Positions 22,157 to 34,088 are shown, counted from the first letter of the stretch. The stretch is 64,000 nucleotides of DNA from Grifola frondosa (GCA_001683735.1 LUGG01000027.1:1-64000); one strand, 5' to 3'. Made by a program: numbers and translations. The notes: generated from the sequence alone by a model not told the origin.

Positions 22157-23448
22157 ATGTTTGCCCAGTACTCTCCCCTCTTCACTTCTGGCTTGCTCTC
22201 TGAGAGCAACACTCCCTCCACCTCTCGGCGCCCGTCCATCGACTTGCGTCCCCAAAAGGAGGCCCGCGGCAGCCTGCCCATTAACGTTACCGATGGTTTC
22301 TACGAAACCGAGACAATCTTCTCGGACCTTGCGGAGAGCTCACCTTTGTACTTGACCCTCATGCCCAGCCGTAGGCACGTTGGTGAAGGACGGTCTTTCC
22401 TTTCGTTGGACCTTGCCGAGAGTCAGTCTATGCGTTCGATGAGCCTTCGGCGTAAAGACACGGTCACTACCAGAGCTACACAATTCTTTGGAAGGTCCGT
22501 ACCCACGTCGCCGCTGGCAATGTCCCCGACATCGTACGTTCATTCGCCATATTAGATACACGTTTGTCCTGAAGCTTTCATATCTAGTCCATATATGCCG
22601 TCTTCCTTCGCACATTTCGGGTTTCATTCTACAAGCGCACCCGCGGATGTACGCCAGTTCCGTGAGTTACTACCTTTGTCGCGTAATCGTTCGCTCATTA
22701 TCATTGTGTAGGCAATTCACCATCTCCATGGCTCCGACAGTGGCGCGTCGCCCATCCCGTGAAATGCTTAGCTTGCCTGGCGTTAAGCCAGCCCCGTCAT
22801 CTTCCTTGCCCACTCCGCCTGCTGTGACTCGCCGCCGTCGTCCAGCCGATCTGAACTTGACGCTCTCGACATGTCTCTCCGCTTCCATTCCCGCTTCATC
22901 TCTTCATCGCGCTTCGCATTCGGAACCTTCCCTACTTTCCCCGTCCTCGGCCCTGCTCTCTCCGGACGAGTACTCTTCTTACCTGGCCTTCTCGCCACCG
23001 CCGACTCCTCCCGCTACGAGCACGTCCATGCCAGAATCGCGCCTGGACCGGTCACGCTCAAGGCAACCCCGTCTAGTTGCTCTACGGCATCCTTCCGTAC
23101 CCGCCAAGTAAACCGCTCTGCAGCCCTCGCTGCGCTTGAAGGGCGTACCGGTGGGAGACGTTCACGCTCAAGTGTGCGCCCACGGAACTTCATGAGCATG
23201 AGTGATGACGAGGACGAGGGAGAGGAGGTGGACGGACAGAAGCAATTGCTCGAGTCCTCACTGAGGAAGAAGGCGTCGTCGTACCCACTCCTGCTGCGTC
23301 ACGAAGAGTATCTGGGGCTAGTCCACGGAAGAGTCGGAGCAGGCGCGGGACACTCGAGTCCTTCCTCGCGCCGCTGGCCAATTTCATCGACCTGGGCAAA
23401 GACGAAGACTTCCCGTCCTGGCGCAGCTTCGTGGAGATTTCGTCATAA
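22157..23448 (+). CDS. Ser/Pro-rich conserved fungal protein of unknown function
   Basis: Exon 1 (22157-22533) begins MFAQYSPLFTSGLLSESN in a good CACC-ATG context and contains DGFYETETIFSDLAESSPLY. A 178-bp intron (22534-22711) leads, in phase, to QFTISMAPTVARRPSRE and a long low-complexity Ser/Pro segment. The conserved tail NRSAALAALEGR, RNFMSMSDDEDE, LLESS, EEEGVVVPTPAASRR and LESFLAPLANFIDLGKDEDF, ending SFVEISS at 23448, is spread over two further frames. Two single missing Gs, near 23107 and 23263, would join everything into one reading frame of about 370 residues. I recall similar blocks in uncharacterised agaricomycete proteins. Likely a soluble, disordered protein. It is either a true gene with two sequencing errors or a young pseudogene. 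Confidence 0.65.
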
Positions 23449-24964
23449 CCGCGGCCTGGTTCATTATTTATTATGCGGCTGTGCTTGGACAGGACGCATT
23501 CGCCCGCCTATAGGTTTCGCTTGTTCGGTTTCCACGTTGCTCTCGCCTCCGTCGCATATCTGTGTCTGTCCGCGTCGTCCACCGTCTATCTTACGGACCC
23601 CGCCCGCTGTCCCTCGTTTCGCTAATCCACTCGCTTATTCGCTCGTAATCCGGTCGCTACTCGCTGTACATCAAGTTTAATCCGCCCGCTGGTTGTACAT
23701 CATGACATGTTCCCGTCTCACATTTTCCTTGGTCCTATCGTACTGTGCATTATCCACTATCTGCATTCTTTTCCGGCTTGACACATCATGTTCACATTCA
23801 TGTCCATATCTTTTAAGGTTTATCTTCATACCACGGTCGATCCCATTTCATTTCTGCCTTTTGGACATGTTATCTCATCCTCCGCCCGCGAGCGTGTACT
23901 GCTACTATTGCTATGCGTGTGTACATGATAATGCTGTGTATACACCATCGACTCTCAGCTACAGATAGATACCTACCTCTATTGACCACCCGTTCACTGC
24001 GAACGTGGACTTGACACGTTGATTTCCGTGCTGCGTGACTTCGATATCATGAGATGAGTGATTCGGTTCTGTGCAGATGGAGACGGGCTGTCCAGCAGTC
24101 GACGACATCGCAGCCGCAGTCTGATGCAGCACATGCGCTGTATCATGCCACGTACAGCGCCTGCCCTGATCGGTGAACACTAACAGCGAACATGCGTTCT
24201 TGCGCAGTTGCCGCTGAACACACTGCCAGATGGCTCATACGCGACGACACCGTCGTGGTGCGCGCGCTTGGCGTCTGCGCAACTGGAATCATCATCATCA
24301 TGATCGTGGAACCGGTGCCAGGCAGATAGTTGGTTTGAGAATAAGTTCAGGTGGCCGAGGTGAATCGGAGGTGTGATATGGGAGAGCCTGGCTCGGTCTT
24401 GCTTCTCGGCGGCAGATCGCGGACAATGCTGTGGGACCGTGCGAGAGGATCGACAGGCGCGCAACAGCTTCGTGCGAGGCCTAGAAAGGCCGCTCAACTG
24501 CGGTGCGAGACTGAACGGGTACTCTCCAAGCACTCAGGGTATTGAAGGGTATTGATAACGAATCTTGCATTGGGATGTTATATATAAACCTTTGATATTG
24601 GGGTCGTGATGAAGATACGGAGATATTGACCTTCAAATGGTCCTGAAGCAGTCCACCGTGAGATTCTACAGGGTATAACGGCTATCAGAGACCGAAGTAA
24701 CGAACTCTCTTTGCTCCACTGCTGTTACCATCGCGCACTTGTGTAATGGACCACGAAGCCCTGTGGCTGAAGAAACAAACCTGCGCCGGGAGTTCCGTGT
24801 GCAAAGTAGGATTTGGGGAGCCTAGAAGCAATATGCAACAGATACAGCTGTGCTCCAGACGTTTCGGATCAGTTGAGATGGAGGTCTGACCCCGCCGTGG
24901 ACGTGGATGTTGTGTACGCGCAAGCTCGGCATTGATGGCAGAGTCACGGCTCTTACGATAGGGT
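23449..24964. other. Intergenic stretch
   Basis: No gene supported. Pyrimidine-rich to about 23950, then mixed. Minus frame 24533-24180 is open for 117 codons and includes a His/Asp run (HDHDDDD) from a CATCATCAT-type repeat near 24290-24300; unrecognised. Confidence 0.4.
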
Positions 24965-24983
24965 GATCTTATCTGATAAGATC
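24965..24983. promoter_or_regulatory. Palindromic double GATA site upstream of FAD monooxygenase 1
   Basis: GATCTTATCTGATAAGATC is an exact palindrome with a 3-base centre. It places two HGATAR-type motifs head to head, the site class bound by fungal GATA factors. It lies about 232 bp before the ATG at 25215. The core TATCTGATA recurs upstream of the tandem paralogue (27853-27861, about 180 bp before its ATG), which supports a shared regulatory role. Confidence 0.5.
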
Positions 24984-25123
24984 CTGTCAACGTTGCCTCT
25001 GCCAGGCAGTACTTGTGACTTGTCGCACCCTGGCTAGCATCGTCCGCAGTGGTCCCGCCGCATACTTACGCGTCGTGCCGTCTGGGAGCAATAGCATATA
25101 GTTACCGGGCGATACTGCTAGCA

Positions 25124-25130
25124 TATAAAA
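25124..25130 (+). promoter_or_regulatory. TATA box of FAD monooxygenase 1
   Basis: TATAAAA, 85 bp before the start codon. The paralogue has TATATAA at 27961, 73 bp before its own start. Confidence 0.6.
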
Positions 25131-25214
25131 CATGATGAACGTTGGTCTCAAGGACATCATCACTTCAAGTGAATCAGCCTGTTGGACTTCTCAATTTCAA
25201 CTTCGCTATCAACT

Positions 25215-27473
25215 ATGTCTTCCACCGAATTGGAGACTCCAGTTCTCATAGTAAGCTTCTTGTTACTGGTATGAATCATGCTTATGCCATTCTACAGTCC
25301 GGCGCTGGGCCATCAGGCCTTGTCGCTGCTCTGACACTAGTCAAGAACGGTGTGCCAGTGCGCATTATAACGAACGATCCCGAGCACCGTGCCGTTGGGC
25401 AGCGAGGAGCAGGAGTTCACGCATGCATTTTTTTATTTCGTGCGCGACATTGTTACTGAATATCGGACATGATAGCCTCGTACGCTCGAATATTACAACC
25501 TATTGGGCATCCTCCCGGACGTCTTAAACGGTGGCGCTTCACGGAGATTTATAAGAATTTATAAGCTTCCTGGTGGAGTGGAGCCACTCAAGACGTTCGA
25601 GATGGCTCCCCATGTAGATCCAACGCCGGCCATTCCGTATGTGAGTCATGGAATACCACCACCTGTTCAGTACTTTTCACTAACAGTGACTTTTTCTGCA
25701 AGCCAAATGCAGTCTTAATCGGCCAAGACCATAGCGAGGCTATCCTGCGCTCGCACTTGGCGAAGTACGGTTGTCATGTTGAGTTGGGCACCGAGTTGCG
25801 AACCCTCGAACAGTTCCCAGACCATGTCCTCGCTCATGTTGTCAAGACAGACGGAGGTGTGGAGAGGACCGAAACTATCCGCTGCCGCTGGCTTATCGGA
25901 GCAGATGGCGCCAGAGGTCGCTAATCCAAGGGCCTATTTACTTCCACAGTCGCTCATGCTTTTTGTTGTTCATACAGGTGTCGTGCGAAAGCAGTTGGGA
26001 CTCTCATTCCTTGGTGAGACCAGGGAGGGTCAGCGCATACTGTTCGGCGATGTAGATGTCCAAGGCTTGGATCGTGATGTACGTCGGCCGTTCGTCAACA
26101 TTTCATCAGAGTGTTTTACTGATAAATATCTTCGCTATTAGCACTGGCATATTTGGGGTGACGCAGCGACAGCAATGTCAGTTGAATTTCGTGCGATGTG
26201 CGATGTTCCTTGAAGTGCTCACCGCAATTCTTATTCCACAGAGTCGTCTTGCGCCCCACGGAGTATGACGACAACAGCTTTGCTATAGTGACCGGGAGCA
26301 AGGACGTTGATAATCAAACACTTCTTAAGGATCGTGAAGCATTGATTCGGTTGATCCACAGTACCACCAATAGGGACGACCTGGTAATCGGAGAGTTCAG
26401 AAGTATGTCTGATTTCAGGTGAGCTTTCTAAAAGTGATTGCCGCACGGGATCTTAACGTGAGTTTGTTGCAGGCCTAATATTCGAATGGTCGATAGGTTT
26501 GGCGCAGGTCGTGGCTTCGTCGTAGGGGGTACATCCTGCTTTTATTTATGATGTGCGCATGACGATCTAATATTCATTTATATAGACGCCGCACATACCC
26601 ATAGTCCAACTGGCGGACAAGTAAGTTTATTGCTTGCTTGTTCCTCGCTACACTCATCAATTATTATGTACAGGGACTGAACTCTTCAGTGCAGGATGCG
26701 GTGTGTATCGCCTCCAAAGATTATCAACATCGATGCTCAAATTCTACTTTATTTTACAGGTCAACCTTAGCTGGAAGCTCGCGCTCGTCGAAAAGGGGAT
26801 CGCAGCACCGTCCCTTCTTGAAACGTACACCGAAGAGCGTCTTCCAGTCATCGCAGAAATGCTCGAGAAGACGACCGAGCTGCTCAACAAGACCATGCGC
26901 GCGGGGGACCTGTCTGCGTGGGACCGCCGCTCCGGAGCCCTGGATCAGCTCGGGGTCAATTGTCGCTGGAGCTCGATCGTGGTGGACGAACGCGCATCTG
27001 ATACGGACGAGAAGAACAAGCCATCTGATGCGTACGGGACAGCTGGCAGCACTGAAGTTCGCGCGGGCGATAGAGCTCCCGATGCTCCTGGCCTGGTGGT
27101 TCTACGCGGTGCGGATAGCACAGAGGAAACGGGGGCGCAAACCTCCCTGTTCCAGACCTTCGGCATATCCTACCACACCGTCCTCCTCTTCACGACAGAT
27201 GCCAACGTCGCCAAAGCTGCGTCCGATATACTTGCAGGCTACCCGGCTGGCACAACGCGGTGCGTGGTCATGCTACCAGCTGGAGCGTCGCAGTTCCCAG
27301 TCATCTCCGGCGGCTCTGTGCTCATCGACCAGGAAGGCCATGCGCATGTCGGCTACAACGTAGCATCAGGCACGTCGACTATCGTTATCGTCAGACCGGA
27401 TGGGACCGTCGGTGGAGTGGTGCTAGGAGTGGAAGGTTTAAGGCGTTATTTTAAGAGCATCTTCTCTGCATGA
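25215..27473 (+). CDS. FAD-dependent aromatic hydroxylase (PheA/TfdB-type), copy 1
   Basis: Predicted flavoprotein that hydroxylates phenolic or related aromatic substrates with NAD(P)H and O2. Eleven exons: 25215-25250, 25298-25420, 25476-25640, 25703-25916, 25978-26078, 26142-26176, 26242-26418, 26473-26528, 26586-26620, 26674-26700 and 26760-27473, giving 560 residues. N-terminal MSSTELETPVLI leads into the FAD fold SGAGPSGLVAAL; the second FAD motif is GDAAHTHSPTGGQGLN. The C-terminal ~240 residues form the thioredoxin-like domain of this family (RAPDAPGL, SYHTVLLF, DQEGHAHVGY). All phases fit. One oddity: intron 2 begins GCATGC (C|GC) where the paralogue has GTACGT. No signal peptide. 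Substrate cannot be predicted. Tandem paralogue follows 570 bp downstream. Confidence 0.85.
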
Positions 27474-28039
27474 GGCTACTCTTGTTGCTGACTTGTACTT
27501 GACAGTCCAACTACGAATGTGGCAGTGGATATAATTTTCCAATAGAATCCCTGTTCTCCGCTCTCTTGTGACCAGTCTGAGATCTAATATGTGGCCGAGA
27601 TATTCCTCTTCTTGCTTAACACGGCCGCTCCCTCATTTGAACTTACACAATCATCAGTCCTTTAGTCCCCACGCCTCAAAACAGTATAGCAAACCATGCA
27701 TTGTAAGGACAATATTATGCTGATAATTTGTATAGAATCAGAAACTATCAGCGTAGGCCGACAATCTTCGTGGCAAAGACAGACAGGTCTGACGTGGGCT
27801 GGGTTGAGTTCACGACAACATGTCTACTTGATCTCGTATTGGTAATCTGACATATCTGATAGGATTTTCTCACTAACAGCACCCGTTGATCTTATGATTC
27901 TCCGCCGTCCGCTTAACAAGGCATCTGGATGCGTCGCTAAGAAACTGTGATATGCTCGACTATATAAGCCATGAAGGTCGATATCAGGCCTCATCACAGG
28001 AACATCAACACCCAGTGGAAGTCTTGAAGCTCACTTTCA
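27474..28039. promoter_or_regulatory. Intergenic promoter region of the second monooxygenase
   Basis: Contains the TATCTGATA GATA-type core at 27853-27861 and a TATATAA box at 27961-27967. No gene is present. Confidence 0.5.
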
Positions 28040-30341
28040 ATGATCGCAGAGACTCCAATTCTCATCGTAAGCTAGAGTACTTTCATGTGAACGACGCTCA
28101 CACCGTTGATTAGGTTGGTGCTGGTCCATCGGGCCTCGTCGCTGCTCTTACACTGCTCAAGAACGGCGTGCCGGTACGCGTCATTACTAATGATCCCGAA
28201 CACCGCGCAGTTGGACAGCGAGGTTCTGGAGTTTTTGTACGTTCCTTATCTTTATGCTCTCAAGACGCTCGCTTGATACTGAGAACGGTAGCCTCGCACG
28301 CTGGAGCTTTACAACTTGTTGGGTATCCTGCCGGATGTACTCGATGGTGGCATGTCAGTCCCGCCAATGCGAATATACAAGCTTCCTGGAGGGGTCGAAC
28401 CAATCAAGACCTTCCAACTTTCTCCTCATATGGACCCTACGCCTTCGATACCCTATGTGAGCTAGTACTGCAACCATACACCTTTTGTCTCCTACCCGCT
28501 GACCATAAAACTAAGTCGAACCTCATTGCAATTGGTCAAGAGCATACGGAAGCCATCCTTCTCTCGCACCTGGTGAAGTATGGTGGACATGTCGAATTGG
28601 GCACAGAGTTGCGAAGCATCGAACATCATTCAGGTTGTGTAGTCGCTCGCGTTCTGAAGGTTAGCGGGGGAATGGAGAGGCCAAGGCGATCCGTTGCCGC
28701 TGGCTTGTTGGGGCAGATGGTGCGAAGGGTATGAATGTTGCCTATTATCAATCACTAGAATTTCCTCATATTTTCAATATATAGGTGTCGTACGCAGGCA
28801 GCTGGGACTATCATTCCTAGGTGAAACTAGGGATGGAGACCACTTCCTCTTTGGCGATGTTCATGTTAAAGGCCTCGATCGTGACGTGTGCCGTCCGCTC
28901 TCTGCGATATCAAATGTGTTACTCATACTTCCTTTGTGATAGCACTGGCATATTTGGGGTGACCCACAGACGACTATGTAAGTCGAATATTTCTGTAGCA
29001 TTTTACTGGTTTCTGCAAAGACAAACATTCGCTGCGTACTCTCAAGGGTGTCGTTGCGTCCAACGGAGTATAACGATGATACCTTCGCCTTCATCGCCAC
29101 AGGGAAAGGTATTGATCTGCATCCCCTCTTGCAAGATTATGGCGCTCTCGTTCGGTTTATTCATACCGTTACAAATCGGAATGACCTGGTTATTGGAGAA
29201 ATACAGAGTATTTTTGATTTTAGGTGAGGCCACACTGTTCATTGATCTTCAGTCTAACCGGAGCCCCTTTTAGGCCTAACATTCGAATGGTGGATAGATT
29301 TGGTATAGGTCGCGGTTTTGTCATCGGAGGTATACTGCAACGTCTTTCTTCATACACATGATCATCTCATTGGTTTATGTCCAGACGCTGCTCATATACA
29401 TAGTCCGACTGGGGCACAAGTGCGTGTGATTTGTTGGGTTTTCACCTATTACTTATGACTCTCCATTGCAGGGAGTGAACTCGTCCGTGCAGGATGCGGT
29501 AGGTTGAATTTATCGATCCATCATCATGCGCGATGTCGAACCAATCAGCATGTCACAGGTCAACCTCAGCTGGAAGCTTGCGCTCGTCGAGAAGGGCATT
29601 GCCCCACCTACCCTACTCGAAACATACACCGAGGAGCGCCTACCCGTCATAGCGGAGATGCTCGAAAAGACCACCCAAATACTTAACAAGACAATGGTTA
29701 CAAAGGGTGACGGCAGCGACGTGGAGTCCGCGTGGGATCGCAGTGGTTCCCTGAACCAGCTTGGGGTAAATTACCGCTGCAGCTCGATCGTATTGGACGA
29801 GCGCGCGATGGTATCCCCGGACGAGAGAAAGAAGCCGTCGGATGTTTACGGTGTGGCTGGCAGTTCCGAAGTTCGTGCAGGCGATAGAGCCCCCGATGCG
29901 CCTGGCTTAGAAATTGTGCACTCGGCAGACAATGCGAAGCCGGCGGTAGAATGCACATCACTCTTCCGAATCTTTGGAGTGTCCTACCACACCGTCCTCC
30001 TCTTTACTGCAGATGTCGACCTTGTCAGAGCCGCCATAGATGCTCTTTCGGGTTACCCGGCAGGTGCGACGCGTGGCGTGGTCATCCTGCCATCTGGAAC
30101 TACACGGTTCAAGGCCACCAATGGTGCCGAGTATGTGTTGGTTGATCAGGAAGGACACGCGCATACAGGATACGTAGTGCCTGTGGAGACGTCGAATATC
30201 GTGATCGTCCGACCAGACGGTGTAATTGGTGGAATAGTGCTGGGAGTGGAAGGATTGCGACGCTACTTCGGGGTATCTTCTTGGTATGATGCACCCGATT
30301 TCCCTGTCGATAAATATTGTATCACTTTCGCATACTCTTAG
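28040..30341 (+). pseudogene. FAD-dependent aromatic hydroxylase, copy 2, one-base deletion
   Basis: Paralogue of the preceding gene with the same eleven-exon plan: 28040-28066, 28114-28236, 28292-28456, 28516-28728, 28785-28885, 28943-28977, 29047-29223, 29274-29329, 29385-29419, 29472-29498 and 29559-30341. Exons 2, 3 and 5-10 have exactly the same lengths as in copy 1. Exon 4 is 213 nt instead of 214: a base is missing near 28680 (ERPRR where copy 1 reads ERTET), and downstream phases only work if it is restored. FAD motifs VGAGPSGL and DAAHIHSPTGAQGVN are intact, as is the thioredoxin-like C-terminus (DQEGHAHTGYV). The C-terminus is about 20 residues longer than in copy 1. Either a very young pseudogene or an assembly error in a working gene. 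Confidence 0.8.
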
Positions 30342-30390
30342 ATCCCCACCTTTACCTAAGAAAACGAATGGGTTTCGGTACACATGTGAA
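30342..30390. other. 3' flank of monooxygenase copy 2
   Basis: Nothing recognised. Confidence 0.3.
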
Positions 30391-30604
30391 TCAAACTCGT
30401 CCTACTTTGGATTGAAGCCTTTTGAGAACTCTCCTGTGATACTCAAGTTGTGAGTAAAGCGGTCTGTGATGCTTGTTCGGACTAACCACCATAGATCCAC
30501 TATGAACGACAACAGATCGGTCACTAGGTGCTTACGATGTAACAGCAGCAACGTACCACGAGAACGGGAAGCTTAGAATCGGATTCAATACTGGCTGGGG
30601 TCAT
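30391..30604 (-). pseudogene. Carboxylesterase internal fragment outside inverted-repeat arm A
   Basis: Read on the minus strand this gives TPASIESDSKLPVLV followed by a GTACGT donor, and then intron and exon remnants that align with 59630-59850 of the esterase in arm B. It covers only part of exons 3-5. Its orientation is opposite to the complete esterase in arm A, so it is a leftover of a separate duplication or of the breakpoint. Confidence 0.75.
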
Positions 30605-30944
30605 ACAATTCGTGCGGTACTTATTATTTATTATTATTCATTAATCTTACATTAGACACTAATTTGGTACATACCGTAAATTTGGCGCCCCGCCACCTCA
30701 GTATTCAGTCCTTCACCCAACTGAGAGTCTGAGACTGAGGTGCATATGTTCCGTTCCGTACGTATAGTATAGTATACTAAAATACTACTAGACATCCTCC
30801 TTGGACTTCTAGTTTTTATCATATTTCTTGCAGACATTGAGGCAGGACAGGCTGTCTTCGTTGGATTCTGCGCTTTTTGATAGGATCACGGCGGTATTGG
30901 AGGTAACTATAGAGAACCCTCGCTGTACCAGTTAGCTGTAGCAA

Positions 30945-31065
30945 CGCAGTCTCTCGCGCTCATCGCCCATGCTATAGATTTGAAGTAAGTTACGCTCATT
31001 GAACTCTGTTTTGCACTATGGCCTTTCTGACCTGGAGCCTTCCACCGTTAAGCTTGATAGAATCA
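30945..31065 (+). pseudogene. Truncated esterase promoter and first codons, arm A
   Basis: The sequence CTCTCGCGCTCATCGCCCATGC, a TATA-like ATAGAT, the AAGTTACGCTCA leader and ATGGCCTTTCTGACCTGGAG repeat the promoter and start of the complete esterase at 31680-31770. Only about 20 codons remain before it degenerates. The same remnant exists in arm B (about 61020-61145), so it predates the arm duplication. Confidence 0.75.
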
Positions 31066-31702
31066 CAGTTGTATGCTTCAAGCTAATCATAGAGGGTCTT
31101 ACCCTCCCGGCGCGCGCAAGCTTCCGTAAAATCAATACATTGACGTTGGTACGATGGCCGGCACGAAAACTATTCTGAGACGGGGGCGCATGCTTGGTGC
31201 GACATGAACCCATTTCCGGAGGGGGCCATCAATGAGAAGAGTGAGCATCTTCAGTTCTAACATATGCGACCTTCGGATGAGAATCCAGAACCTCAGGTGG
31301 TGACGTCTCGTCGCACTTCTTCCGCCTCGGCATTGTCGGCAAAGCTTAAAGTCACGCATTGACTTTGACGATGGTCATAATCGTCAAAACAGGACAACCG
31401 TCGAATTGCGTCAAATCATTACGATGCTGGACTTGATGATGTGCACAAAACTAGTGGGTTTATTGAGATTAACCTATATACTGACTATGATGTCTTTGAA
31501 ATTTTAAATCGGTGGGGGCGGCGCTACAACAGCGACCGAGAGATTGGACAATTCGTCAGAGTATTCGTGATCAACTACATCCGTGCTTTCATGCTTGCTC
31601 AGCACTGCCTATCCCGCAGATCTGAATTGGATACCGCGCCGGCGTAATGTTATTCCACCAGTTGGCTCTAGCGACACAGTCTCTCGCGCTCATCGCTCAT
31701 GC
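31066..31702. promoter_or_regulatory. Upstream region of carboxylesterase A
   Basis: No gene. An open frame at 31441-31647 (FVRVFVINYIRAFML) is also present in arm B but in a diverged form with indels, so it is more likely conserved promoter DNA than a protein. Confidence 0.4.
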
Positions 31703-31709
31703 TATAAAT
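31703..31709 (+). promoter_or_regulatory. TATA box of carboxylesterase A
   Basis: TATAAAT, 37 bp before the ATG at 31746. It is preserved at the same distance in arm B (60387-60393, minus strand). Confidence 0.6.
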
Positions 31710-31745
31710 TCGAGGTAAGTTAGAGATTGATACGCTCACTGCACC

Positions 31746-34088
31746 ATGGCGTTTCTTACCTGGAGCTTTCTACTGTTCGCACTTCAAGCATCTCACTCAG
31801 CTGCCTCTGAGTCCTCGACAGCATCCTCTTCATACCCTGTTGTCCAACTCGATGCTGCGACTGTCATCGGCAAGACAAATGGCTCTGTGACCAGCTTCCT
31901 TGGAATTCCGTTCGCCGAGCCTCCGTAAGTGCTTGTACTATCGTTGTTGTATGTGACGACTTACGCGAACCGATTTTGATATGGTTCAGGACTGGGAACC
32001 TTCGGCTTCAGCTCCCAAGGCTGATCACATCCTACAACGGTACAATCAATGCGACGACTGCCGGTGCCCAGTGTCCGCAAGTGAACGCAGCAGTATTCCC
32101 TGTACCAGTCCCAGAGGAGATACAGCAGGAGATTGAATCCCTCTCCGGCGGTCTCCCAACGATTTCTGGGATCCCTGAGAGTGAAGATTGTCAGTCATTC
32201 ATACTCCTCATAGTCATGTTTGCCAACTATCTCAGGTCTTAATATCAATGTTATGACCCCGGCTGGTATCGACTCTAACGCTAAGCTTCCCGTTCTCGTG
32301 GTACGTTTCTACTTCCGGTGTTGCAATGCAGGCGCTGAGCGGTCGATTTTAATTCGTTCGCAGTGGATATACGGTGGTTAGTCATCTGCAAAGCATTGTA
32401 AACGATTTTAGTCACGGCTCGAGTATCACAGGAGCGTTTACATCAGGAGGCAACTTGAAGTACGATGACTTGACTCGCAAAGGGTATGCTCACAATCATG
32501 CATTTTCTTAGGTACGACGGAATTCCGATTGTGGATCGGTCTATTGCACTTGGACAGCCTATCATATATGTTGCATTGAACTATCGGTTAGTTCTTTCTC
32601 TTATTTGTCCAATTCGGTACTGAAATCGTTATTAGTCTCAACAGCAAGTATTCATTAACGACATGTTCACGGCGTTTGATTAATGCAATCATTGTTGTAG
32701 TCTTCGGATTCCTTGGTGGTCAGGAAGTCAAGGACGCCGGCATTGGCAACCTCGGGCTTCACGATCGTATGTTGCATACTATTTCCCGAACCCGTAGAGT
32801 CTCACCGACAGCCTGCATGACTTCATAGAACGCACTGCTCTTACGTGGGTGCAACAACACATATCGGCGTTTGGTGGTGATCCAACCAAAGTCACCATGT
32901 GAGTACTGTTGTTTCTGGAGCGTTCCACTCGATAATGTTTCTTTAAAGCTGGGGAGAAAGCGCGGGGTCGATGTCCGTCGCAATGCAGATGCTCACCAAT
33001 GATGGTAATACCGAGGGTTTGTTTCGGGCTGCTTGTATGAACTCTGGGTCCCCCATACCGACCGGCGATATCACCAAGCTGCAAGCTTCCTATGACGTAA
33101 TGGTCTCGCAAACGGGATGCTCGAATTCTGCTGACACGCTGAACTGCCTTCGGAATTCTCCATACGAGCTGCTGTTAGCGCTTGCAACTAATTATACCAT
33201 CGCGGTCGGATATACGGTGTGTTTTAAACTACGGCTTCATGGTCGATATCGCCTGATGCCTGGCGTGCACTCCGAATAGACTTTGAACAACCCATGGACG
33301 CCCCATGCAGACGGTGTCTTCTTGAAAAATCACCCGCAGCTGTTACTTGCTGAAGGAAGTATTGCCAATATTCCGTTCATAGCTGGTACAGTCCAACACA
33401 GATATTGTCTGCTATATTCTCACTAAACGATTTATAGGCGATACTAGGGACGAGGGAACACTGTTCTCGTTGGCAAACCTTAACGTAACGTACGCTTGTT
33501 CTTCTATCTGTCTTTAAATTCGCTCAATTAATGCGCTTTCAAGTACGGATGAGGAGTTCGAAGTCTATATCCAACAGGTCTACTATGCGGACACATCGCT
33601 CGCAGCTCTCGCTCCGTTGTTTGAGGCGTACCCATCAGATCCTGCAGTAGGCTCGCCATATGGCATGGGCAACGCCTCCGCATTCACGCCGGAATATAAG
33701 AGGATGGCGTCGCTACAGGGTGACCTATTTTTCCAGGGTCCTCGTCGGTTCCTCCTCGATCAACGATCGGCGAAGCAACCAACATGGTCATTCAGTACGC
33801 TCATCTTTTCGCGGCGGGGGTCTAAACTCGCTCTGACGTTGCATTGGTTTACAGTTAGTGATCGGAACGTTAGCGCTGGATTGGGCGCAGTGAGTAGTGG
33901 TCCTGCTATTGTCTGGATTGTGAAACTGATATATTCGCTGCTTGTAGCCTCATTCGTCCGATTTACTGAACGCGTTCACTGGCGGTGACATGGCCGATTA
34001 CATCGTTCGGTTTGTTGCCACCCTGATCCGAATGGCGACGGAGCTCTATACTGGCCACAATACGACAGTGACCAGCGTCAGGTTTTGA
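31746..34088 (+). pseudogene. Secreted type-B carboxylesterase A, C-terminus frameshifted
   Basis: A secreted serine esterase/lipase-like hydrolase. Fifteen exons: 31746-31924, 31990-32189, 32236-32300, 32364-32376, 32432-32459, 32512-32586, 32636-32643, 32701-32766, 32829-32898, 32949-33216, 33280-33385, 33438-33489, 33544-33794, 33855-33889 and 33948-34088. The signal peptide is MAFLTWSFLLFALQASHSA. Family motifs are FLGIPFAEPP, ESEDCLNINVMTP, NYRLNIFGFLGG and the nucleophile elbow WGESAGSMS. Exon 7 is an 8-nt microexon followed by a GC-AG intron. The last exon has lost one A relative to arm B (near 34024), so VATL is followed by 20 wrong residues and a premature stop at 34088; arm B retains about 40 more residues ending SLADPI. 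Everything else is in phase. Confidence 0.88.

Noticed and set aside
31441..31647. Small protein upstream of esterase A, also seen in arm B
   Set aside because: The arm B version has indels that change the frame, so the conservation is at DNA level, as expected for a promoter.
32484..32511. A 28-bp intron in carboxylesterase A
   Set aside because: Too short. A 52-bp intron starting upstream at 32460 gives the correct phase and a better protein.
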